A stretch of 38,237 bases of DNA from BP-133 sp040756995 (GTDB taxonomy: Bacteria > Actinomycetota > Acidimicrobiia > IMCC26256 > BP-133). A program made the translations under genes and the position numbers. Position 1 is the stretch's first letter. Every line of letters starts with the position of its first letter. A model generated the notes under the pieces. That model made no database searches and had not been told where the DNA came from. It was given only the letters and a program-made list of their open reading frames with translations. Below are positions 28,896 through 36,152 of this stretch, piece after piece. The stretch lies in the NCBI GenBank assembly GCA_040756995.1, contig JBFLYK010000060.1:1-38237 (forward strand). The letters are read 5' to 3'.

Positions 28896-30173
28896 CTACG
28901 AACGGGACAGGACAGTGATGACCATGGCGGCGGGGTCGGTGCCGAGGAAGCCGCCGCCGTTCTCGGCCAGCGCCACCCGGGCTCCCTCGACCTGGCGGGC
29001 GCCGCACCGGCCCCGCAGCTGGTCGGCCAGCTCCACCAGCTGGGCGCAGCCGGTGGCGCCGATGGGGTGGCCCTTGGCCAGCAGCCCGCCGCTGGGGTTG
29101 ACGGGAACCCGGCCGCCGAGCGCGGTCTCGCCGGAGGCCAGCAGCTTCGGCCCCTCGCCGGCACCGCAGAGGCCGAGCTCCTCGTAGATCATGAGCTCGG
29201 CGGGAGCGGCGGCGTCGTGGATCTCCAGCACGTCGAGGTCCTCCGGCCCGACACCGGCCATGTCGTAGGCCTTGGCCACGGCCCGCTCCACGGCCCCGGG
29301 CTGGTCGGGGGTGCGGTCGCGCCCTGACACCAGCGCCGTCGCCCGCACCCGCACCGTCTCGGAGCCGAGGCGGCGGGCCGCCTCCTCGGAGCAGAGCACG
29401 ACGGCCGCCGAGCCGTCGCCGATGGGGGAGCACATGAGCAGCGTCAGCGGCCCGGAGATCTCCCGGCTGGCCAGGACCTCCTCGACGGTCACGTCCCCGC
29501 CGTACTGGGCCTTGGGGTTGAGCTTGCCGTTGCCCTGGTTCTTGACCGCCACCCGGGCGAAGTCCTCGGGGGTGGCGCCGCTGCGCTCCATGTAGGCCCG
29601 GGTCATGGCGGCGTAAACATCCATGAACGGCGACTTGCCGCCGCCGCCCTTCTTCTCCGGCGCGACGTCGGTACTCACCGGCATGGGCGACGCGGCGTCG
29701 GACCCGGCGCCGCTCCGGCCGGCGCCGAGCAGGGTGCGGGTCAGCGCCTCCCGGGCGGCGGCCAGGTTGTCGAGGTCGACGGCCGTGCCGATGGCGGCGA
29801 AGCTGCGCATCTTGTCGGGGTGGGTCAGCTTCTCGGACCCGATGGCCAGGGCGATCTCGGCCTGGCCGGAGGCCACGGCCATGTGGGCCAGCCAGAAGGC
29901 GCTGCTGGCCGAGGCGCAGGCGTTCTCCACGTTGACGATCGGCACGCCGAGAAGGCCGGTGTTGCGCAACGCCACCTGACCCCGGATCATCTCCTGGCCG
30001 GTCAGGATCCCGGCCGTGGCGTTGGAGAAGAAGGCCATCTCGATGTCGGCGGGGGAGGCCTGGGCGTCCCGCAGCGCTTCGGCGGTGGCCTCCTCGGCCA
30101 GCTTCCGCACGCTGGAATCCATGAACTTCCCGAACGCCGTCATGCCCGTCCCGGCGATGAACACGTCACGCAT
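28896..30173 (-). CDS. SCPx-type thiolase / acetyl-CoA acetyltransferase
   Basis: The 425-residue protein has GAGGAGG before the ATG. The nucleophilic Cys lies in VENACASASSA near residue 86. The His of GLLAKGHPIGATG is the second catalytic element, and EIHDAAAPAE carries the other His. As in the SCPx-like (sterol carrier protein x) thiolases, the classical second Cys (CxGGG) is replaced: the sequence reads ENGGG. Such enzymes cleave 3-ketoacyl-CoA, often branched or steroid side chains. There is a Gly/Lys-rich insertion (EKKGGGGKS) near residue 175. It lies 15 bases after the acyl-CoA synthetase gene. Confidence 0.9.
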   Translation of the reverse strand: MRDVFIAGTGMTAFGKFMDSSVRKLAEEATAEALRDAQASPADIEMAFFSNATAGILTGQEMIRGQVALRNTGLLGVPIVNVENACASASSAFWLAHMAVASGQAEIALAIGSEKLTHPDKMRSFAAIGTAVDLDNLAAAREALTRTLLGAGRSGAGSDAASPMPVSTDVAPEKKGGGGKSPFMDVYAAMTRAYMERSGATPEDFARVAVKNQGNGKLNPKAQYGGDVTVEEVLASREISGPLTLLMCSPIGDGSAAVVLCSEEAARRLGSETVRVRATALVSGRDRTPDQPGAVERAVAKAYDMAGVGPEDLDVLEIHDAAAPAELMIYEELGLCGAGEGPKLLASGETALGGRVPVNPSGGLLAKGHPIGATGCAQLVELADQLRGRCGARQVEGARVALAENGGGFLGTDPAAMVITVLSRS

Positions 30174-30188
30174 GGCCGCCTCCTCGGT

Positions 30189-31751
30189 CTAGACCTTCTC
30201 GACTTTGTACCCGACGGCTTCCCGGTCCCACGTCTCGGGGGTGATGCCGCGGGCCTTGAGGGCGGCGTACTGGATGCGGTGCGTCTCGGTCTTGGGCAGG
30301 GCGTCGACGAACTCCACGTAGCGGGGGATGGCGTAGTAGGCCATCTTCCCCTTGCAGAAGTCGAGGATGGACTCCGGGGTGGGCGAGGCGCCGGGCTGGG
30401 TGACGATGGCGACCTTCACCTCGTCTTCGCCGAGCTCCGACTTCACGGCGTGGGCGCCGCACTCGAGCACCTCGGGGTGCTGGTTGATGACCGTCTCGAT
30501 CTCCCAGGCCGAGATGTTCTCGCCCAGGCGGCGCATGGACTCCTTCTTGCGGCCCTTGTAGTACCACCAGCCGTTCTCGTCGACGACGCCGAGGTCGCCG
30601 GAGTGGAACCAGCCGCCCCGGTAGGCCTCGGCGGTGGCGTCGGGCAGCTTGTGGTAGTGGGTCATCTGGCCCATCGGGTGGCGGAAGCAGATCTCGCCGA
30701 CCTGACCCGGCGGGAGGGGCTGGTCGTTGTCGTCCATGATGGCGAAGTCGATGTTGGCGATCGGCTTGCCCATGGAGCCGACGACCCCCTCGGCGTTGAG
30801 CAGGAAGCCGGGGGAGTCGACCATCCCGTAGAACTCGACGATCTTGACCCCGAAGCGCTCCTCGAACTCCCGCCACCGGTCGGGCGGCGCGGCGGCCGAC
30901 AGCACCGTGCGGACGGGGTTGTCGGCGTCGTTGGGCTTGACCGGCTGCTTGAGCAGGATGGAGATCATTCCGCCGAGCGTGTTGAACTCCACGGCCTCGA
31001 ACTTGCGGCAGTCGTCCCAGAACCGGGACGCGGAGAACCGCTCGGCCAGGGCGAACTTGGCGTCGAGGAGCATCGACCCGATGAACGAGATCAGCAGCGC
31101 GTTGCCGTGGAACAGCGGCAGCGCCGTGTAGAGCGTCTCGCCCGGCTTCACGCCGGTGGCGCCGAGGATGATCCCGAGCGGGCTGGTGTCGTACTTCGTG
31201 GCCACCACGCCCTTGGGCGGGCCGGTGGTGCCCGAGGTGTACATCATCCCGACCCCGCCACTGGGCTCGTCCAGGTCGACGTCGGGCTCCTTGTCGGCGC
31301 CGTCCATCAGCCGGTCGAAGTCCCAGTCGATGCCGTCGTCGGCCTTGCCGTCGAGGACGACGGCGCTGCGCAGCTCCGGGCACTTGTCCCGCACCGACAG
31401 CAGGGCGTCGCGCAGGTCGTCGTGGACGATGGCGCAGACGGCGTCGGAGTCGGAGAGGATGTGGGCCAGCGTCGCCCCCCGCTGCGACGTGTTCACCGGC
31501 ACCGAGTGGGCGCCGAGGAAGATGATCCCGAGATGGGCCCAGAGGAACTCGGGGCGGTTGGGCAGGAGCAGGGCCACCTTCTCGCCCGGTCTCACGCCCA
31601 GCTCCAGCAGGCCGTTGGCGGCCCGCTGGGCGTAGGAGAGCACGTCCCGCCAGGGGACCTCCTCGTCCTTCCATTTCAGCCAGGTGGCGTCGGGGTGCTC
31701 CGCCACCCGCTTGCGGATCGTCTGCTCGATGGGGCCCTGTGCTCGAGCCAT
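30189..31751 (-). CDS. Acyl-CoA synthetase (AMP-forming)
   Basis: The protein is 520 residues from the ATG at 31751, which gives MARAQGPIEQTIRKRVAEHPDA; an in-frame start at 31808 would add 19 residues. The adenylate-forming family motifs are the P-loop MMYTSGTTGPPKGVV, VEFYGMVDSPG, WFHSGDLG, and YYKGRKKESMRRLGENISAWEIE. PKTETHRIQ contains a conserved C-terminal region, but the usual catalytic Lys of the P-K-T-x-x-G-K motif is not obvious (Thr-His-Arg instead). It likely activates a fatty or other carboxylic acid as CoA thioester for the downstream thiolase. A candidate operator is 98 bases upstream. Confidence 0.9.
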   Translation of the reverse strand: MARAQGPIEQTIRKRVAEHPDATWLKWKDEEVPWRDVLSYAQRAANGLLELGVRPGEKVALLLPNRPEFLWAHLGIIFLGAHSVPVNTSQRGATLAHILSDSDAVCAIVHDDLRDALLSVRDKCPELRSAVVLDGKADDGIDWDFDRLMDGADKEPDVDLDEPSGGVGMMYTSGTTGPPKGVVATKYDTSPLGIILGATGVKPGETLYTALPLFHGNALLISFIGSMLLDAKFALAERFSASRFWDDCRKFEAVEFNTLGGMISILLKQPVKPNDADNPVRTVLSAAAPPDRWREFEERFGVKIVEFYGMVDSPGFLLNAEGVVGSMGKPIANIDFAIMDDNDQPLPPGQVGEICFRHPMGQMTHYHKLPDATAEAYRGGWFHSGDLGVVDENGWWYYKGRKKESMRRLGENISAWEIETVINQHPEVLECGAHAVKSELGEDEVKVAIVTQPGASPTPESILDFCKGKMAYYAIPRYVEFVDALPKTETHRIQYAALKARGITPETWDREAVGYKVEKV

Positions 31752-31848
31752 TCCAGGCAGCCCCCCTCCCTTGTGATCGACCGGAGAGGGACCGTACGGA
31801 ACCGTCAATCACCCCGTCAAGACGGCTGCGGGAAACGCGTAGCAGAAC

Positions 31849-31863
31849 CCGTAAGAGCTACGG
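31849..31863. promoter_or_regulatory. Candidate operator CCGTA-AGAGC-TACGG, overlapping the fbiC stop
   Basis: This 15-bp dyad differs from the one at 23562-23576 at three positions. On the minus strand it lies 98 bases before the acyl-CoA synthetase ATG, with two TTGACGG elements between them. It also includes the fbiC stop codon (31858-31860). Confidence 0.4.
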
Positions 31864-34215
31864 GCGGGCGCCGATGGTGACGGGTGTCACGGTGTTCACG
31901 GGCGGGGCCGGGAGCCGCCGGCCGACGGTCCGGACCCGCCCGTAGAGGGTGGTCCGCTGCTCCAGCGGACGGCCCAGCGGGGCCACGACGGCGGCCAGGT
32001 CCTCCTCCTCGACACCCTGGCCGTGCTCGGCGCCGGCAGCCCGGGAGATGTTCTCGTTCATCAGCGTGCCGCCGAGGTCGTTGCAGCCCGCCCGCAGCGC
32101 CTGCCGGGCGCCGTCGAGGCCGAGCTTCACCCACGAGCACTGGATGTTGTCGATGAGGCCGGTCATGGCGATCCGGGAGGTGGCGTGGATCAGCAGCGCC
32201 TCCCGGAACGTCGGCCCGGGCCGGGACTTCTTCTGGAGGAAGATCGGGCTGGCCATGTGCACGAACGGCAGCGGCACGACCTCGGTGAAGCCGCCCGTCC
32301 GGGCCTGCAGGTCCCGGGCCCGGACCAGGTGGCGGGCCACGTGCACCGGCCGTTCGACGTGGCCGAACATGATCGTCACGTTCGACCGCAGCCCGATCGA
32401 GTGGGCCACCCGGTGGACCTCGAGCCACTCGTCGGTCGTGACCTTGTCGGGACAGATCACGGCCCGCACCTCGTCGTCGAGGATCTCGGCGGCCGTGCCG
32501 GGCAGGGTGGCCAGGCCGGCGGCCTTGAGCCGGGCCAGGTACTCCGCCAGCCCCATGCCCAGCCGGCGGGCGCCTTCGAACACCTCGAGCGCCGTGAACC
32601 CGTGGACGTGAATGCCGGGCGCGACGGCCTTCACCGCCCGGGTGACCTCCAGGTAGTAGTCGCCGTCGAAGCTGGGATGGATGCCGCCCTGGAGGCAGAC
32701 CTCGGTGGCGCCGCACTCGACCGCCTCGACGACCCGGCGCTGGATCTCCTCGAACTCGAGGAGGTAGGGGTCACCCCGCAGGTTGAGCGACAGCGGGCCC
32801 TTGGAGAAGGCGCAGAAGCGGCACTTGAACGTGCAGACGTTGGTGTAGTTGATGTTCCGGTTCCGGACGAAGGTGACGACGTCGCCGACGGCCTTCCGGC
32901 GCAGATCGTCGGCCAGCTCGCAGACGGCGGCCAGCTCCGGGCCCCGGGCCCCGAGCAGCGTGACGATCTCCTCCACGCCGACCTGCTGGCCCAGCTCCAC
33001 GCCCGTCAGCACCTCGCCGACCGGGCCGCCCGCTCTCGGGGTGCCGGCCATCGCCAGGAGGTCGGGCGGGGGCTCGTGCCCGCCTGCCGACCAGCGGAAC
33101 TCGCGGGCCATGCCCTCGCCGTCGGAGGCGCACAGCACCGGGAAGCGGACCTCGACGTCGAGCCACTCCTGGGGCCGGCGCACGTACTCCGGGTAGACCG
33201 TCAGCCGGGGGGCGAGGACCTTGCCAGCCGCCTCGGTGGCCAGCCGCAGCCGCTCGAGCTCGGGCCAGGGCCGCTCGGGATTCACGTGGTCGGGGGTCAG
33301 GGGGGAGACGCCGCCCCAGTCGTCGATGCCGGCGTCGACGAGGGCGCCGAGGTCGGAGGCGAGGTTCGGCGGCGCCTGCAGGTGGACGGACGGGTCGAGC
33401 AGCAGCCGGGCGACGGCCACCGTCCAGAGCATCTCCTCCTGCGGACAGGGCGGATCGTGGGCCATGCCCGTCCCCGGCTTGGGGAGGAAGTTCTGGACGA
33501 TGACCTCTTGGACGTGGCCGTGCCGGCGGTGGGCGGCCTGGATGGCCAGCAGGGTCTCGATCCGCTCCTGGCGGGTCTCGCCGAAGCCGACCAGCAGGCC
33601 GGTGGTGAACGGGATGCGGGCCTCGCCGGCCGCCTCCAGCGTGGCCAGCCGCCGGGCCGGCGTCTTGTCGGGAGCCTGGTAATGCGGCCCGCCCTTGTCG
33701 TGCAGGCGTTCGGCCAGCGACTCCAGCATCATGCCCTGCGACGGCGAGACGGCCCGCAGCCGCTCGAGATCGGCCTTGTCGAGCGCGCCGGCGTTGGCGT
33801 GGGGCAGCAGCCCGGTCTCGGTCAGCACCGCCCCGGCGGCGGCCACGAGATAGTCGACCGTCGACGCGTAGCCGTGGGCCGCCAGCCAGTCGCGGGCGGC
33901 GGAGTACCGCTCCTCGGGGGCTTCGCCGAGGGTGAACAGCGCCTCCCAGCAGCCGGCCGCCCGGCCCGCCCGGGCGATGGCCAGCACTTCGTCGAGCTCG
34001 AGGTAGGGCGAGTCGAGCCGGGCCGGCGGCTTGGCGAACGTGCAGTATCCGCACCGGTCGCGGCACAGCATCGTCAGCGGGATGAAGACCTTGGGGGAGA
34101 ACGTGACCCGGTCGCCGTGGGCCGAGTCGCGGATGCGGGCCGCCTCCGCCATCAGTTCCGGCAACGGAGCCCGGAGAAGGTCGGACGGATCCGTGACAAA
34201 GGGGGCGGGGGCCAT
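31858..34215 (-). CDS. fbiC: FO synthase, fused CofG-CofH
   Basis: The 785-residue protein from an ATG at 34215 contains two radical SAM modules, as in actinobacterial FbiC. The N-terminal CofG half has the cluster motif Cys51-x3-Cys55-x2-Cys58 (CRDRCGYC). The C-terminal CofH half has Cys461-x3-C-x2-C (CTFKCRFC). ECGATEVCLQGGIHPSFDGDYY is a typical CofH block. The two halves make the deazaflavin FO from tyrosine and a riboflavin precursor in two S-adenosylmethionine-dependent steps. The length is close to 800-860 in relatives. Together with FbiA it shows that the host makes F420. The frame extends upstream to 34935, but that part overlaps the divergent DUF4262 gene. Confidence 0.95.
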   Translation of the reverse strand: MAPAPFVTDPSDLLRAPLPELMAEAARIRDSAHGDRVTFSPKVFIPLTMLCRDRCGYCTFAKPPARLDSPYLELDEVLAIARAGRAAGCWEALFTLGEAPEERYSAARDWLAAHGYASTVDYLVAAAGAVLTETGLLPHANAGALDKADLERLRAVSPSQGMMLESLAERLHDKGGPHYQAPDKTPARRLATLEAAGEARIPFTTGLLVGFGETRQERIETLLAIQAAHRRHGHVQEVIVQNFLPKPGTGMAHDPPCPQEEMLWTVAVARLLLDPSVHLQAPPNLASDLGALVDAGIDDWGGVSPLTPDHVNPERPWPELERLRLATEAAGKVLAPRLTVYPEYVRRPQEWLDVEVRFPVLCASDGEGMAREFRWSAGGHEPPPDLLAMAGTPRAGGPVGEVLTGVELGQQVGVEEIVTLLGARGPELAAVCELADDLRRKAVGDVVTFVRNRNINYTNVCTFKCRFCAFSKGPLSLNLRGDPYLLEFEEIQRRVVEAVECGATEVCLQGGIHPSFDGDYYLEVTRAVKAVAPGIHVHGFTALEVFEGARRLGMGLAEYLARLKAAGLATLPGTAAEILDDEVRAVICPDKVTTDEWLEVHRVAHSIGLRSNVTIMFGHVERPVHVARHLVRARDLQARTGGFTEVVPLPFVHMASPIFLQKKSRPGPTFREALLIHATSRIAMTGLIDNIQCSWVKLGLDGARQALRAGCNDLGGTLMNENISRAAGAEHGQGVEEEDLAAVVAPLGRPLEQRTTLYGRVRTVGRRLPAPPVNTVTPVTIGARP

Positions 34216-34266
34216 GGCCGCACAGGCTAGTGCCGACCCCTGAAGGCACGGCAACGCCAGACTGGG

Positions 34267-35055
34267 ATGGTGCGGGAATGCCACTGCCAACTCTGCGGCC
34301 GCCTGCCGGCCACCGATCCGCTGTCGGGTCACGTCGCCCGGCGGGGCTGGAGCGTGGTGTCGGTACCGGCCGAGGGCCGCCGTCCCGCCTATGCCTTCAC
34401 CGTCGGTCTGTGGCACAGCTTCGCCCACGCCGAGGCGTCGGTCTTCGGCCGCGACGAGGGGGAGATGGTCGCCTGGCTCGACACCGTCGGCCGGCAGGTG
34501 GAGACGGGGCGGGTGCTGCACCCCGACCGCCAGGGTGACGACGTTCTCGGGCCGGTCGAGGTGTTTCCTCGCCCGGCGCTGGCCAGCTGGCACCGCCACC
34601 TCTTCGGCGCCGCGCTGGCCTTCTACCGGGGCCAGCCCGTCCCCATGCTGCAGCTGGTGTGGGCCGACGGCGACGGTGTGCTGCCCTGGGAGCCGGGCTG
34701 CGCCGAGGAGTGCCGGGGGGCCCAGCCGTGGCTGTGGGACCGGGTCACCGCCGCGCCGGCGCCGCCCGGGTGGCGGTTCCCGGTCTCGCCCGACGCCCTC
34801 GTCCTGACCACGAAGGCCATCGCCTTCGACGGGGCGCCGGTGGCCGGCGTCGTCCACGACGAGGAAGGGGAGTGGCAGTTCCTCGACGACCCCGCCGTCG
34901 ACATGGAGGACCTCACGATCGTCCACCTCGCCCATGTGGTGGGGGCCCGACCGGAGCTCGGGGCGGTGGGCGACCTGCCGGCCGGATTCGAAGCCTGGCT
35001 CGACGGGGGCGGCTCGTGGAGCCGTGAACCCCTCGACGACGCGCTCGATCCGTAG
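34267..35055 (+). CDS. DUF4262 protein with a second, DUF2185/Imm33-like domain
   Basis: The protein is 262 residues. The N-terminus carries a Cys-rich CHCQLCG motif that may bind zinc. Residues about 20-150 match DUF4262: RRPAYAFTVGLWHSFAHAEASVFGRDEGEM, then PMLQLVWADGDGVLPWEPG. The C-terminal 90 residues (LVLTTKAIAFDGAPVAGVVHDEEGEWQFLDD, then MEDLTIVHLAHVVGARPEL) look like the DUF2185/immunity-protein Imm33 fold. Both domains are of unknown biochemical role, but such combinations occur among immunity-like proteins of polymorphic toxin systems. No toxin gene is adjacent. The gene is divergent from fbiC, 51 bases away. Confidence 0.75.
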   Translation: MVRECHCQLCGRLPATDPLSGHVARRGWSVVSVPAEGRRPAYAFTVGLWHSFAHAEASVFGRDEGEMVAWLDTVGRQVETGRVLHPDRQGDDVLGPVEVFPRPALASWHRHLFGAALAFYRGQPVPMLQLVWADGDGVLPWEPGCAEECRGAQPWLWDRVTAAPAPPGWRFPVSPDALVLTTKAIAFDGAPVAGVVHDEEGEWQFLDDPAVDMEDLTIVHLAHVVGARPELGAVGDLPAGFEAWLDGGGSWSREPLDDALDP

Positions 35056-35074
35056 CGATCCGTCGGGTGAATAG

Positions 35075-35192
35075 CGGGGACAGATCTCCGAGTCAGAATC
35101 GTTCCTGGCAAGGACGCACGACGAGGCGTAGCAGGCCCTCCGGTGAGGAGGAGGACGAAGCCAGGGGCGATTCTGGCCGGAGAGATGCCCCG
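35075..35192. mobile_element. MITE/REP-like palindromic element in the gap before the ABC genes
   Basis: The left arm (35075-35109) and right arm (35160-35192) are inverted relatives with about 33-35 bases each. Their shared blocks are CGGGG, ATCTC, CAGAATCG and CCTGGC, with small indels. The roughly 50-bp centre is purine-rich and contains GAGGAGGAGGAC. The 173-bp gap holds no convincing reading frame. This looks like a non-autonomous, hairpin-forming interspersed element; no second copy was found in the window. Confidence 0.6.
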
Positions 35193-35228
35193 ATCATTCG
35201 CCCGACGGGTCGCTAGGCTGCGCCCACG

Positions 35229-36152
35229 ATGTTGCAGGCCAGGGGGATCGTCATGCGGTACGGGCCGCGTACCGCCGTCGACGGCGTGGACCTCGACCTC
35301 CGGCCCGGCGAGATCCTCGGCCTCCTCGGCCCCAACGGCGCGGGCAAGACGACGCTGCTCCGCCGGCTGGCCGGGCTGCTGCCGGGCTCGGCGGGCACGG
35401 TCGAGGTCGACGGCGGCGACCCGGCCGTCGCCCCGGCGGCGCGGGCCCGGATCGGGTACCTGCCGGAGGATCCGCCGCTCTACGCCGACGACGTCGCCTT
35501 CCAGTACGTCGCCTACCTGGCGGCGTTGTCCGGTGTGCCCCGGGGCCGGCGCCGGGCAGCGGCGGCCGAGGCGCTGCAACGGGCCGGCGCCGACAAGCTC
35601 GCCGGCCGGGTGATCGGGCGGCTGTCCAAGGGGCAGCGACAGCGGGTGGCGCTGGCCGGCGCCATCGTGCACGGTCCCTCCGTCCTCCTGCTCGACGAGC
35701 CGTCGGAAGGGCTCGACCCCCGCCAGATGGTCGGCCTGCGAACCCTGCTCGGCGAACTGAAGAAGAAGGCGTCGATCGTCTTCTCCACCCATCTGCTGGC
35801 CGAGGCGCAGGCGATCTGTGACCGGGTGGTGGTGATCGATCAGGGCCGCATCGTCCTCGACCGGCCGGCCGGAACGGCCGCCACGGCGAACCGGCTGCGG
35901 GTCGAGGTGGCCGGCGCGGCGCCGGCCGAGGTGCGGGCCGCCCTGCTGGGCGTGAAGGGCGTGACGGCGGTGGAGGGCACCGGAGGGCGGGGTGCGCCCG
36001 ACGGACTCGTCTGCACGGTCACGGCGCCGGCGGTGGCCGAGGCGATCGCCGCCGAAGTCGTCGGGCGGGGCTGGAAACTGCGGCAGCTCGCCCCGGCGCC
36101 CGACGATCTCGAAGCGGCGTTCCTCGCCGCCGTGGCGGGCGTCACACCGTGA
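35229..36152 (+). CDS. ABC transporter ATP-binding protein (GldA-like)
   Basis: The 307-residue protein has Walker A GPNGAGKTT at about residues 36-44. The Q-loop region is GYLPEDPPLY, the signature LSKGQRQRVALAGAI is near 137, and Walker B LLLDEPSEGLDP is near 160. STHLLAEAQ carries the switch His. A C-terminal 90-residue extension (EVAGAAPAEVRAALLGVKGV ... APAPDDLEAAFLAAV) is typical of ABC-2 exporter ATPases such as GldA and NatA. It overlaps the next gene by four bases (GTGA) and must drive that permease. The substrate is unknown. There is no Shine-Dalgarno at the ATG; the palindromic repeat lies 36 bases upstream. Confidence 0.93.
   Translation: MLQARGIVMRYGPRTAVDGVDLDLRPGEILGLLGPNGAGKTTLLRRLAGLLPGSAGTVEVDGGDPAVAPAARARIGYLPEDPPLYADDVAFQYVAYLAALSGVPRGRRRAAAAEALQRAGADKLAGRVIGRLSKGQRQRVALAGAIVHGPSVLLLDEPSEGLDPRQMVGLRTLLGELKKKASIVFSTHLLAEAQAICDRVVVIDQGRIVLDRPAGTAATANRLRVEVAGAAPAEVRAALLGVKGVTAVEGTGGRGAPDGLVCTVTAPAVAEAIAAEVVGRGWKLRQLAPAPDDLEAAFLAAVAGVTP

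Noticed and set aside
28896..30173. Inactive thiolase because the second Cys is missing
   Set aside because: The SCPx-type subfamily normally lacks the CxGGG cysteine, so this is typical for it.
34216..34935. Longer N-terminus of FbiC
   Set aside because: It would run antisense through the DUF4262 gene; family homology begins near the ATG at 34215.
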